From NCBI RefSeq assembly GCF_052115445.1, contig NZ_JBFRGR010000001.1, forward strand, positions 124,001 to 188,000: 64,000 nt of DNA, read 5' to 3'. Position numbers and translations under genes: made by a program. The notes beneath the pieces are model-generated. The model did not search any database. It saw only the letters and a program-made list of their open reading frames with translations, and was not told where the DNA came from. This stretch comes from Paenibacillus_E sp052115445 (GTDB lineage: Bacteria; Bacillota; Bacilli; Paenibacillales; NBRC-103111). Each line of letters starts with the position of its first letter. Position 1 is the first letter of the stretch. This document shows positions 35,155 through 42,761 of the stretch, one piece after another.

Positions 35155-36134
35155 GGCGCTTTCTCCTCTTCTCCAGATGAAGTCACCACGCTAATTGGCG
35201 TGAAGTAGCTGTTCTCAAGCGGCAGCTGCGCAGCATCTAACCAACGTTTCATCAAATTAACACTGAGAATACCCATATCTTCATAATGCTGCGAGAGCCC
35301 AGCTTTCACCTGCCCATTTTTAATAAGCATCATGGTTTGGGGAGAATCATCGAATTGGAAAATCGGATATTCTTTGGTCCGCGAGCGTGAATGCGCCGCT
35401 TGAACGATACTCTCTCCCGTTTCGGACGACAGTCCGATAAAGGCCTTCACATTCGGATAGTAATTCAAAATATCGTTCGTTTGCATCTTCGGTTGTGTCA
35501 TATCAGGATCATTAGCTGCAATTACGACCCTTAGTCCTTCGTATTTTTTAAAAACTTCAGTCAAACCTTTCAAACGCAAGTCATCCGTTGATGGTGAGGA
35601 TATACTCTTAATGACACCGACTTCGCCTTTTCCATTCAACTGGGTCGCAATATACTCCCCCATAATAATCCCTTCTTGATAATGATCGGAACCGATATAG
35701 GACTTGCGCAAGCTGCTCGGAGCATCGGAATTAATCGTAATGATCGGTATTCCTTTCTCCGTCGCCTTCTTCACCATTAGATTAAAATCTGGATGATCCA
35801 CACCTTCCACAACAATCCCGCTCGCTTTGGAAGCGATTGCAATATCGATCTGCTTAATTAACCCTTCCAAGTTCGAACGGTAAACACCCCAGAAATCAAT
35901 TTGGATATGATGTTCTTCTGCGGCCTCTCGTGCCCCTTTTTGAATGGCATTCATCATAAAGCTGCCTTGCTCCTGTGAGATGATCACGATGCGTTCGGCA
36001 TGTTCATGCACCATAGGTTCCNCAGCAGTCGACATACTCAAATCGCTTTGATAAATCTTGAGCATATAGTAGAACGAAAATGACAGCGTGACAAAACTAC
36101 TGGCTATGATCGCAATCAAAATCAATTTTTTCAT
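35151..36134 (-). CDS. Membrane-anchored sugar-binding sensor protein (XylFII-like)
   Basis: A 327-residue protein with one N-terminal helix (LILIAIIASSFVTLSFSFYY) and no lipobox, followed by a type I periplasmic binding fold: IVVEGVDHPDF, IPIITINSDAP, YIGSDHYQEG and FQFDDSPQTM. It opens the kinase/regulator operon. Clostridial XylFII proteins have this layout and form a complex with LytS to sense xylose; I infer the same role, but the sugar is not shown by the sequence. I chose the ATG at 36134, preceded by GGTGAAAG, over a TTG at 36158. One residue is undetermined (N at 36022). Confidence 0.82.
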   Translation of the reverse strand: MKKLILIAIIASSFVTLSFSFYYMLKIYQSDLSMSTAXEPMVHEHAERIVIISQEQGSFMMNAIQKGAREAAEEHHIQIDFWGVYRSNLEGLIKQIDIAIASKASGIVVEGVDHPDFNLMVKKATEKGIPIITINSDAPSSLRKSYIGSDHYQEGIIMGEYIATQLNGKGEVGVIKSISSPSTDDLRLKGLTEVFKKYEGLRVVIAANDPDMTQPKMQTNDILNYYPNVKAFIGLSSETGESIVQAAHSRSRTKEYPIFQFDDSPQTMMLIKNGQVKAGLSQHYEDMGILSVNLMKRWLDAAQLPLENSYFTPISVVTSSGEEEKAP

Positions 36135-36200
36135 ACTTTCACCCACAGACTCTTCCAATTTCCAGTAATTCTATCATGATTTCGGAGATTCGAATAGAAT

Positions 36201-36233
36201 CAAAATAAAATCCAGCAACAATTACGTTGCTGG
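36201..36233 (-). terminator. Intrinsic terminator overlapping the Btr-like stop codon
   Basis: CCAGCAAC (36212-36219) pairs with GTTGCTGG (36226-36233). On the minus strand ATTTTATTTTG follows. The stem contains the last codons of the regulator gene, and the stop codon lies in the loop region. Confidence 0.8.
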
Positions 36234-37862
36234 AAGTAGGATTTGTGCAATCTGCTGTAAGACACGCTCATGATTGAAAGCCGTATGTTCATTCCAAGGT
36301 GATTCCCAGCCAGCATACCCAGGAGTTAGATGAACCTGCCCCTTTTGGACTGCCGCTAAACCGCGCCAATCCCCCTGTTTAGATAGGTTAGCCCAAGTCG
36401 CTTGGGAAATTGGATCCTTACAAATATTCACAATCAGATGATCAGCCTCAAAACCTGCCAACTCCGTTACTTGAACGGGTTTCGTCCAATGAATATCACG
36501 CAATTGACTCGCTGGGTTTAGTTCCAAATCATCATACAGTACCGTACCGGCAAGACTCCCCCACACCAATAAGTCATTGTGATGGACAATTACGACTACT
36601 ACTTTATCCTCTTTCATCGTCAGCTTGACCTTCTCTCTTACATCAGCAGCTTTCAAATTGTAGCTTTGAAGCCACTTCACTGCCTCCTTCGATTTACCAA
36701 CGAAATCACCGATAATGACTAAATGCTCACGCCAATTTCGATCCCATGGTAAAAATAATGTCGGGGCTGTTTCCGATAACTTCACTTGCTCAGCTTTGGG
36801 AATCCATGCGTCAATCCCAATAATGTAATCTGGTGACGACTGTTGTAAGGCTGTAAGATTGAACTCATAATGATGACTCAATGGAACAGTCACATCAAAG
36901 GCATATTTATTCCGATAAAAATCAGTCCAATAATGATCCATAGGTGCGGCATAGGGAATAATTTGAAGCGCCAGCAACTGTCCAATATTCACCCAACTAT
37001 AAGCGGCTACCTTCATCTTCGTATTCTTCAAATAAACAGCAGGCGCCATCCCCATATGCTTCTTGAAATTATTGCTGAAATAAATTTCATTCTTATACCC
37101 AACCTTGAAAGCTATTTCTCGAATTGAGGCATTCGGGAGCTCACGCATGAGTTCCTTTGATTTACTTAAACGTAATTCTGTCACATATTCAATGACGCCT
37201 TTACCAAATTTCTCTTTAAATAAGCGCATAAAATGGAAACGACTTAAACCTGCCATTGCCGCCAGCGCTTCAATCGTAATTTCTTCCGTATAATCCCGCT
37301 CCAGCATGAACTTCGCATAATCCAATGCGATCGACGTTTTGTGTTCCTCATTTTGCAAGACTAAACTGAGCAGTTCATAGAATCCCGCCTCTGCCCGGAA
37401 GCGGTCCGCAATTGTACTATTTTCCCAATGCGTCACGATCATTCTAACGAGAGGAATGACGGTCGACACGGCAAGATGTATCGCCTCACCTTCACCTGGG
37501 AATGTGTTGACAGGCTGAATATTAGCTTCTGTGGCTTCTTTTTGCAGAACCGCTGCTGCTTGAAACCTGAGCACATAAACGCCATGATCCTCGTCTTTAG
37601 GCAAACCTACTTCAATAAGCTGTCCCGGCTTACAAATAAATACCGTGCCTAATCGCAGCGGGTAATACTGACCATTAATGACCAAACGGCCATCCGACGT
37701 ATCTGAGACGACAAGCATGAGCGAGTCCGCCTGAATGAAATCTCGTTCAACCGGCCATTGCAGATCCTTTATCACGATTCGTTCAATGGTTGTCAGCTTA
37801 TACCACATCGAGTTCAATGAATTCTCGTCCTCTACTTCCGGCGGAGTAACCTCTTGTTTCAT
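36222..37862 (-). CDS. Btr-like AraC regulator fused to a siderophore-binding domain
   Basis: A 546-residue protein. An N-terminal cupin-like part (about 20-170) is followed by an AraC helix-turn-helix domain (about 185-280; GLSRFHFMRLFKEKFGKGVI and VGYKNEIYFSNNFKKHMG). Residues about 285-546 form a type III binding-protein domain (LLALQIIPYAAPMDHYW, SPDYIIGIDAW) like FeuA. B. subtilis Btr has this fusion and activates siderophore uptake when it binds the ferric siderophore. The gene lies 68 bases after a siderophore-binding lipoprotein gene. AGGAGCGG precedes the ATG. Confidence 0.88.
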   Translation of the reverse strand: MKQEVTPPEVEDENSLNSMWYKLTTIERIVIKDLQWPVERDFIQADSLMLVVSDTSDGRLVINGQYYPLRLGTVFICKPGQLIEVGLPKDEDHGVYVLRFQAAAVLQKEATEANIQPVNTFPGEGEAIHLAVSTVIPLVRMIVTHWENSTIADRFRAEAGFYELLSLVLQNEEHKTSIALDYAKFMLERDYTEEITIEALAAMAGLSRFHFMRLFKEKFGKGVIEYVTELRLSKSKELMRELPNASIREIAFKVGYKNEIYFSNNFKKHMGMAPAVYLKNTKMKVAAYSWVNIGQLLALQIIPYAAPMDHYWTDFYRNKYAFDVTVPLSHHYEFNLTALQQSSPDYIIGIDAWIPKAEQVKLSETAPTLFLPWDRNWREHLVIIGDFVGKSKEAVKWLQSYNLKAADVREKVKLTMKEDKVVVVIVHHNDLLVWGSLAGTVLYDDLELNPASQLRDIHWTKPVQVTELAGFEADHLIVNICKDPISQATWANLSKQGDWRGLAAVQKGQVHLTPGYAGWESPWNEHTAFNHERVLQQIAQILLPAT

Positions 37863-37930
37863 ATTTTTCCGCTCCTATGTATCTGATTGAAACACGGAAA
37901 AGACAAGAGAATCCCCCGTCTTCACTCGAG

Positions 37931-38902
37931 CTATTTAACTAAATTACGTAGTACATCATCGATAATTAATTGATTGGCCACTACGTTTTGATTGAACCAA
38001 TGACCTGAATCCACCTCATACACATGACCTTGCTTCACCGCGGGCAGTTGTTGCCATAATGGATTATCCACAGGAGGCTTCGCACGACCTTTGCCAGAGA
38101 GGAAGAAAATGTAATCAACATCATCCAGTTGTGCTAATGTTTCCAAGGAATACGTATCATAGTCACCCTTTAGCAATTTCGGCTGTTTGAATCCAAAGCC
38201 TTGGTACAATAACTTCCCACTATAGAAATTCGCGCCGAACAATTTAAAGCCTTTTTCATTTGCTGATTGGAATAATACGGCTGATTTGTCCCCTACAGCT
38301 GTTCGAATCTTATCTTTGGAAGCAGCTAGCTTCTCATCATATTTTTTAATGGCTTGTTCAGCTTCCTTTGATTTGCCCAACACTTCACCTAGCTTGGCAA
38401 CATTTCCACGCCAGTCCGTCTCATCATTAGACAAGACGAAAGTAGGAGCAATTTTGGAGAAATCTTCATACGTGCCATTCTTCATATAAGTAGGAGCGGC
38501 AAGAATTATGAGATCTGGATTATGACTTAACGTTTGCTCGGGTTTGAGTCCACCTTCCATGGCCAGAACAGGAACACCGTTCAACACATTTTGCAAATAT
38601 TGCTGCGGTTCACCAGCCGCGGACCATTGCGCAACTGGCTTGATGCCGATAGCCGTTAATCCATCTTCTAGGAAAGGTGCAATCACACGCTTAACCTCGC
38701 CAGGGATTTTCACTTCATGTCCCATTGCATCCTTCAGGACACGCTCTTGCGGTGCTTTGGCAGCCGGAGTCGCTGTGGCTTGGGTCGTACTTGCAGGCGC
38801 GGCTCCATTTTTCGTATCTGTACTGGCACCACAGCCGGCTAGAAATAAAGAAGACACGAGTAGAACTGCTGTGAAATTAACTAATTTTCTTGCTTGAATC
38901 AT
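37931..38902 (-). CDS. Ferric-siderophore-binding lipoprotein (FeuA/YfiY-like)
   Basis: A 323-residue protein with lipoprotein signal SSLFLAGCG (Cys near 21), a Thr/Ala-rich linker and a type III binding fold: GHEVKIPGEVKRVIAPFLED at the start of the domain and NVVANQLIIDDVLRNLVK at the end. I chose the ATG at 38902 with AGGGGGATG upstream; a longer in-frame start at 39022 would destroy the signal peptide and cross the operator. A Fur box and promoter lie just upstream. No permease or ATPase gene is adjacent, so it must share a transporter encoded elsewhere. Confidence 0.9.
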   Translation of the reverse strand: MIQARKLVNFTAVLLVSSLFLAGCGASTDTKNGAAPASTTQATATPAAKAPQERVLKDAMGHEVKIPGEVKRVIAPFLEDGLTAIGIKPVAQWSAAGEPQQYLQNVLNGVPVLAMEGGLKPEQTLSHNPDLIILAAPTYMKNGTYEDFSKIAPTFVLSNDETDWRGNVAKLGEVLGKSKEAEQAIKKYDEKLAASKDKIRTAVGDKSAVLFQSANEKGFKLFGANFYSGKLLYQGFGFKQPKLLKGDYDTYSLETLAQLDDVDYIFFLSGKGRAKPPVDNPLWQQLPAVKQGHVYEVDSGHWFNQNVVANQLIIDDVLRNLVK

Positions 38903-38924
38903 AATACATCCCCCTAGATGATAC

Positions 38925-38939
38925 TGATAATCATTATCG
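38925..38939. promoter_or_regulatory. Fur box upstream of the siderophore-binding lipoprotein
   Basis: TGATAATCATTATCG has one mismatch to the 7-1-7 consensus, and the wider 19-mer starting GATACTGATAAT at 38920 differs at one base from the classical Fur box. It lies between the -10 box and the ribosome site, where Fur would block initiation. Confidence 0.85.
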
Positions 38940-38948
38940 ATAATTAGG

Positions 38949-38977
38949 AGTATATAGGACAATTCCTTATTTGTGAA
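38949..38977 (-). promoter_or_regulatory. Promoter of the siderophore-binding gene
   Basis: On the minus strand TTCACA (38972-38977, 5/6) and TATACT (38949-38954, 5/6) are 17 bases apart. The predicted start site falls directly at the Fur box. Confidence 0.65.
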
Positions 38978-39038
38978 TACGTAAAAATGCTGACTTTTCT
39001 TGTTGCAACCGCACGATTGCATAGTTTTGGAGTAAGAT

Positions 39039-39379
39039 GTGCGCTAGCAGGCGATGGTCGACCGAGGTTCTTNTCTTGCGCACAATTTTTGTGCGCTAGC
39101 GGGCGATGGTCGACCGAGGTTCTTCTCTTGCGCACAATTTTTGTGCGCTAGCGGGCGATGGTCGACCGAGGTTCTTNTCTTGCGCACAATTTTTGTGCGC
39201 TAGCNGGCGATGGTCGACCGNGGTTCTTCTCTTGCGCACAATTTTTGTGCGCGAGCGTGCGATGGTCGACCATGGTTCTTCTCTTGCGCACAATTTTTGT
39301 GCGCTAGCGGGCGATGGTCAACCATGGTTCTTCTCTTGCGCACAATTTTTGTGCGCGAGCGTGCGATGGTCGACCGGGG
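39039..39379. repeat. 52-bp tandem array, six full units and one partial
   Basis: Units begin GTGCGC at 39039, 39091, 39143, 39195, 39247, 39299 and 39351, an exact 52-bp period. Each junction has GCGCACAA-TTT-TTGTGCGC, an 8-bp hairpin with a three-base loop, and each unit contains a second palindrome, GGTCGACC. Units differ only at a few positions (for example CTAGCGG versus CGAGCGT). Four ambiguous bases fall here (39073, 39177, 39205, 39221). It occupies most of the gene-free stretch 38978-39477; nothing clear lies from 39380 to 39477. Confidence 0.95.
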
Positions 39380-39477
39380 AACCTCTAACTGAGCTCTTCT
39401 AGTGCGTTAAAGTGGCGTATTAGTGAGGTCGTTAAGGTTTGACGGCAGGTCCTTTGTTACGCATTCATGAAAAGAGC

Positions 39478-40431
39478 TCAATCGATCATCCGCAGCACAA
39501 TACGACCTCGTCCGTGCCCCGTCTCGCTCTTCTCATGTGCTTGACGCACATCTTCCATTGCAAAGCTTTGCTCGATGTGAATCGTTTTTAGCTTTCCCTC
39601 ATCGATTAGCTCAGCAATGGCTTTCAAATCTCCCTTCGTGGCGATGCCCGGACGAATCAAGGTAATACCGTGCTGCTTGGCTTTCATCAGCGGCGGTTGG
39701 CCCGCGATCGAGGCCAATCTGCCTCCATGCTTCATAACAGACCATGTACGTGCAAGTGTGTCCCCACCCACCATATCCAATACGAAATCGACATTCTGTA
39801 CGATCTCTTCGAATCGTTCAGACGAATAGTCAAACACCATGTCTGCGACTAATGATGCCACATAAGACACATTCGTCGGCCCTGATGTACCAATGACTTC
39901 AGCACTGATCCCTTTCGCGAACTGTATCGCGAACATCCCAACGCCTCCCGCAGCGCCATGAATCAGAATACGCTCGTTCGGCTTCACTTGACCTTCCGAA
40001 ACAATGGCACACCACGCAGTTGTGGCTCCTCCTGATAATGTTGCAGCTTCTTCATAGGATATCGAAGCAGGCTTACGAGCAATCACATCCTCAGGCGCTG
40101 TCGTATACTCCGCGTATGTGCCCTTCGTACTGCGGCCGAATACAGGATCTCCAATCTTCCAGGTGGACACCNCTGTTCCAACTGCCTCAATTACACCCGT
40201 GAAAGCTGTTCCCGGAATATGTGGGAATTGGACCGGCATCGGGAATAATCCACGGCGTATTTTCCAATCCACAGGTAGAACACCAGCGGCATGTATGCGA
40301 ACAAGCACTTTCCCTTCTTGTGGCTGTGGAATAGGGACTGTTTCTACTTGCAGGACCTCAGCCTCACCAAAAGCATGATAACGCACAGCACGCATGGGAT
40401 TAGCCTCTTTCTTATCCATATGATCGCTCAT
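39478..40431 (-). CDS. MDR-superfamily NAD(P)H-dependent oxidoreductase (quinone oxidoreductase-like)
   Basis: A 317-residue protein with a GroES-like N-terminal domain (MRAVRYHAFGEAEVLQ, IHAAGVLPVDWKIRRG) and a Rossmann domain (ILIHGAAGGVGMFAIQFAKG). Catalytic-zinc ligands are not evident, so it belongs with the zinc-independent quinone oxidoreductases. I chose the ATG at 40431 (GAGGAG upstream); frames from 40509 are less likely. A MarR remnant lies divergently just upstream, which suggests lost redox or xenobiotic control. One residue is undetermined (N at 40172). Confidence 0.88.
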   Translation of the reverse strand: MSDHMDKKEANPMRAVRYHAFGEAEVLQVETVPIPQPQEGKVLVRIHAAGVLPVDWKIRRGLFPMPVQFPHIPGTAFTGVIEAVGTXVSTWKIGDPVFGRSTKGTYAEYTTAPEDVIARKPASISYEEAATLSGGATTAWCAIVSEGQVKPNERILIHGAAGGVGMFAIQFAKGISAEVIGTSGPTNVSYVASLVADMVFDYSSERFEEIVQNVDFVLDMVGGDTLARTWSVMKHGGRLASIAGQPPLMKAKQHGITLIRPGIATKGDLKAIAELIDEGKLKTIHIEQSFAMEDVRQAHEKSETGHGRGRIVLRMID

Positions 40432-40477
40432 CTTGGCTCTCTCCTCTTTTCTTCGCATGTATGGTATATTTAATGTG

Positions 40478-40606
40478 TTGACGGATGAAGCACCTCCCTT
40501 ACTTGCCAAAGCTCGTGCCGCGATGAGCCAAGCCTCCGATCAGGTACTCCAATCTTTATCCGCCGTAGGCAAAAGCCAACTCCAGACATTGTTATTCCGC
40601 TTATAG
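40478..40606 (+). pseudogene. C-terminal remnant of a MarR-family regulator
   Basis: Forty-two codons read LTDEAPPLLAKARAAMSQAS and continue to a stop at 40606. This is typical of the wing exit and dimerisation helix of MarR regulators. The DNA-binding helices are missing, and the sequence before 40478 does not continue the family. It is divergent from the oxidoreductase, as intact MarR/oxidoreductase pairs often are. Confidence 0.65.
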
Positions 40607-40682
40607 GTCTGGTGGATTTTCTATGTAACCAGTGGTAGAATATAGGAGATTGTCCCAATTTCACAATTAGAGGAGAATGGTC

Positions 40683-41108
40683 ATGTCAATTAATGCTTAT
40701 TTAAATTTCCAAGGAAACACTCGCGAAGTTGTGACTTTCTATGCAGAAGTATTTAATCTGCCCACTCCCAAAATCATTACTTTTGGCGATATGCCAGCTC
40801 ACCCCGACTATCCGCTTCCTGAAGAAGCCAAAAATGGCGTTATGCACGCTCGTCTAGATATTAACGGAAGCCCGCTTATGTTCTCTGACGTATTCCCAGG
40901 TATGCCTTACGTTGTAGGAAATAACATCAGTCTTTCCTACGTTAGCGCAAACGCCGATGAAATCCAAAACGTATTCCATAAGCTCAAAGAGGGCGGAAAA
41001 ATTGCCATGGAGCTTCAAGCGACGGACTGGAGTAAATTGTACGGTCAAATTGAGGACAAGTTTGGCATTCTTTGGCAGTTCAATCTTGATAGTGGCGAAA
41101 GCTTCTAG
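40683..41108 (+). CDS. VOC-family (PhnB/glyoxalase-like) protein
   Basis: A 141-residue protein of the PhnB/3-demethylubiquinone-like VOC group: SINAYLNFQGNTREVVTFYA at the N-terminus, then MHARLDINGSPLMFSDVFPG and a C-terminal DKFGILWQFN. Metal ligands of true glyoxalases are not clearly all present, so the activity is uncertain. I chose the ATG at 40683, seven bases after GAGGAG, over the ATG at 40677. A strong terminator follows. Confidence 0.9.
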   Translation: MSINAYLNFQGNTREVVTFYAEVFNLPTPKIITFGDMPAHPDYPLPEEAKNGVMHARLDINGSPLMFSDVFPGMPYVVGNNISLSYVSANADEIQNVFHKLKEGGKIAMELQATDWSKLYGQIEDKFGILWQFNLDSGESF

Positions 41109-41133
41109 ACATTACAAATAGTTCTCTCTAACG

Positions 41134-41185
41134 AAAAAGGATTCCAAAGCTCACTTCCTTCAAGTGAGTTTACGGAATCCTTTTT
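41134..41185. terminator. Bidirectional intrinsic terminator between the VOC gene and cls
   Basis: AAAAAGGATTCC (41134-41145) pairs with GGAATCCTTTTT (41174-41185); inside it CTCACTT pairs with AAGTGAG. A-run and T-run flanks fit termination on both strands for the convergent genes. Confidence 0.92.
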
Positions 41186-41192
41186 ATTTGCA

Positions 41193-42653
41193 CTATAAGA
41201 TTGGTGATATCAGCTTCGAAATCGACTCCAGGAAACGGATGCGAAGTGAGCGCTTCTCATATTCCTCCAGCGTTAACTCCATACACCCCTCCATATCCTT
41301 CCAGAAGGTGTTTTCCAGCTTTGCTGCTGTCTCTTCATGAAACATCAGCGCATTCGTCTCAAAATTAAGCCTTAAGCTGCGAATATCGAAATTCGCGGTA
41401 CCAACTGAGGCCACTTTGCCGTCTACGATAATTGTTTTGGCATGTAGGAAGCCGTAATCATACAGATAGCATTTCACACCTGCACGCAGCAGTTCACCCA
41501 CATAATACAACGAAGCCCAATGGACGAATAAATGATCCGCCTTCTCAGGTATCATAATCCTTACATCAATCCCCGACAGAGCCGCAATTCGCAAAGCATT
41601 CAGCATACTTTCTTCAGGAATAAAATAGGGTGTTTGCAACAAAATTCGGCTTTTGGCCAAATGAATCAACTTCAAGAACGTATATACGAAATGCGGCCAA
41701 GTTTCATTCGGGCCACTTGCGACAATTTGCATCGGGACCCTACCTTGCACGGCATTCTCCAAGATTGCCGGGAAATACGTCGTATTTACTTCCAATGATT
41801 CTGTTGATGCAAGGTTCCAATCCAGTATGAACCGAGATTGCAACGCTCGCACGACGCTGCCCGTCAATCGAAGGTGTGTATCCCGCCAGTAACCAAATTT
41901 TGGATTTAATCCCAGGTATTCATTGCCAATATTAAATCCGCCAATATAGCCGATCTGCCCGTCAATAATTACGAGCTTGCGATGATTCCGATAGTTAACA
42001 CGATAATTAAGAAAAGGAATACGTGAGGGAAAGAATGCCGCTTTGTGTCCACCTGCCAGTAGAAAATCCTTGAAAAACGAATCTTTCAACGTACGTGAGC
42101 CGATATCATCATATAGAAAACGAACAGTCACCCCTTGTTTAGCTTTCCGTGTGAGCACTTCCATGATCCGCTGACCTAAGTTATCATTTTTGACAATATA
42201 ATATTGCATGTGGATATGATGCTCGGCAGCCTCAATTCGACTAATCAAATCATTAAATTTCTCGACCCCATCTGTGAAAATATGTACATCGTTATCCTGT
42301 GACAAATATGAATCATTCGTAGCGACATTCAAATAAATTAAATACCGATACTCCATCACCATTGGATCGATATAGGGAAAAGTCCCGTCCATGAGCTGCT
42401 GCCGCTGCTCACTAATCACAGTCTGCATCCGTTCCTGCATGCGCTTATTCCATTTATACAGCTTGCGCCGGCTCAAGTTTTGACCCAACATCACGTACAA
42501 TAGAAAGCCTAGAATAGGAATGAATAGCAGCACCATTAACCATGACCATGTTGCAGCCACATTACGTCTTTCTAAGAAAACCACCGTGAGCGCCAATAAA
42601 ATATTTACAACAAACAACACGGTCAACATATGAGAAATCCAATCCATGCCCAT
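41193..42653 (-). CDS. cls: Cardiolipin synthase (ClsA-type)
   Basis: A 486-residue phospholipase D-superfamily enzyme. Two N-terminal membrane helices (about 3-65) precede two HKD motifs: HRKLVIIDGQIGYIGGFNIG and HAKTIIVDGKVASVGTANFD. It joins two phosphatidylglycerol molecules into cardiolipin and glycerol at the membrane. I chose the ATG at 42653 with GGAG seven bases upstream. The more distal ATG at 42680 lies only about nine bases after a TATAAT box and would be nearly leaderless. Confidence 0.94.
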   Translation of the reverse strand: MGMDWISHMLTVLFVVNILLALTVVFLERRNVAATWSWLMVLLFIPILGFLLYVMLGQNLSRRKLYKWNKRMQERMQTVISEQRQQLMDGTFPYIDPMVMEYRYLIYLNVATNDSYLSQDNDVHIFTDGVEKFNDLISRIEAAEHHIHMQYYIVKNDNLGQRIMEVLTRKAKQGVTVRFLYDDIGSRTLKDSFFKDFLLAGGHKAAFFPSRIPFLNYRVNYRNHRKLVIIDGQIGYIGGFNIGNEYLGLNPKFGYWRDTHLRLTGSVVRALQSRFILDWNLASTESLEVNTTYFPAILENAVQGRVPMQIVASGPNETWPHFVYTFLKLIHLAKSRILLQTPYFIPEESMLNALRIAALSGIDVRIMIPEKADHLFVHWASLYYVGELLRAGVKCYLYDYGFLHAKTIIVDGKVASVGTANFDIRSLRLNFETNALMFHEETAAKLENTFWKDMEGCMELTLEEYEKRSLRIRFLESISKLISPIL

Positions 42654-42688
42654 TGTACCACTCCAACCCTCTTTACTCATCTGTATCT

Positions 42689-42694
42689 ATTATA
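42689..42694 (-). promoter_or_regulatory. -10 box of the cls promoter
   Basis: TATAAT on the minus strand is a perfect -10 hexamer 36 bases before the chosen cls start. No good -35 hexamer is seen at the right distance, so the assignment rests on the -10 alone. Confidence 0.4.
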
Positions 42695-42714
42695 CCTGAA
42701 TTTTCAAAATAACG

Positions 42715-42751
42715 AAAAAAGCCCCCTCATTCTTTCGAATCAAGAGGCTTT
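42715..42751 (-). terminator. Probable terminator of the glycogen operon
   Basis: On the minus strand AAAGCCTC and GAGGGGGCTTTTTT form an imperfect hairpin with a small bulge, ending in six T residues. It lies just after the glgA stop. Confidence 0.65.
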
Positions 42752-42761
42752 CTCCCAGTAT

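Noticed and set aside
39039..39379. CRISPR array
   Set aside because: The full 52-bp unit is conserved with no unique spacers, and no cas genes are near.
39096..39402. Open frames of 60-98 codons on both strands of the 52-bp array
   Set aside because: The period is not a multiple of three, so a frame cycles through all phases of the repeat. Length reflects the lack of stop codons in the unit and not coding.
40470..40664. 64-codon minus-strand frame
   Set aside because: It is antisense to the MarR remnant and has no ribosome site or recognisable features.
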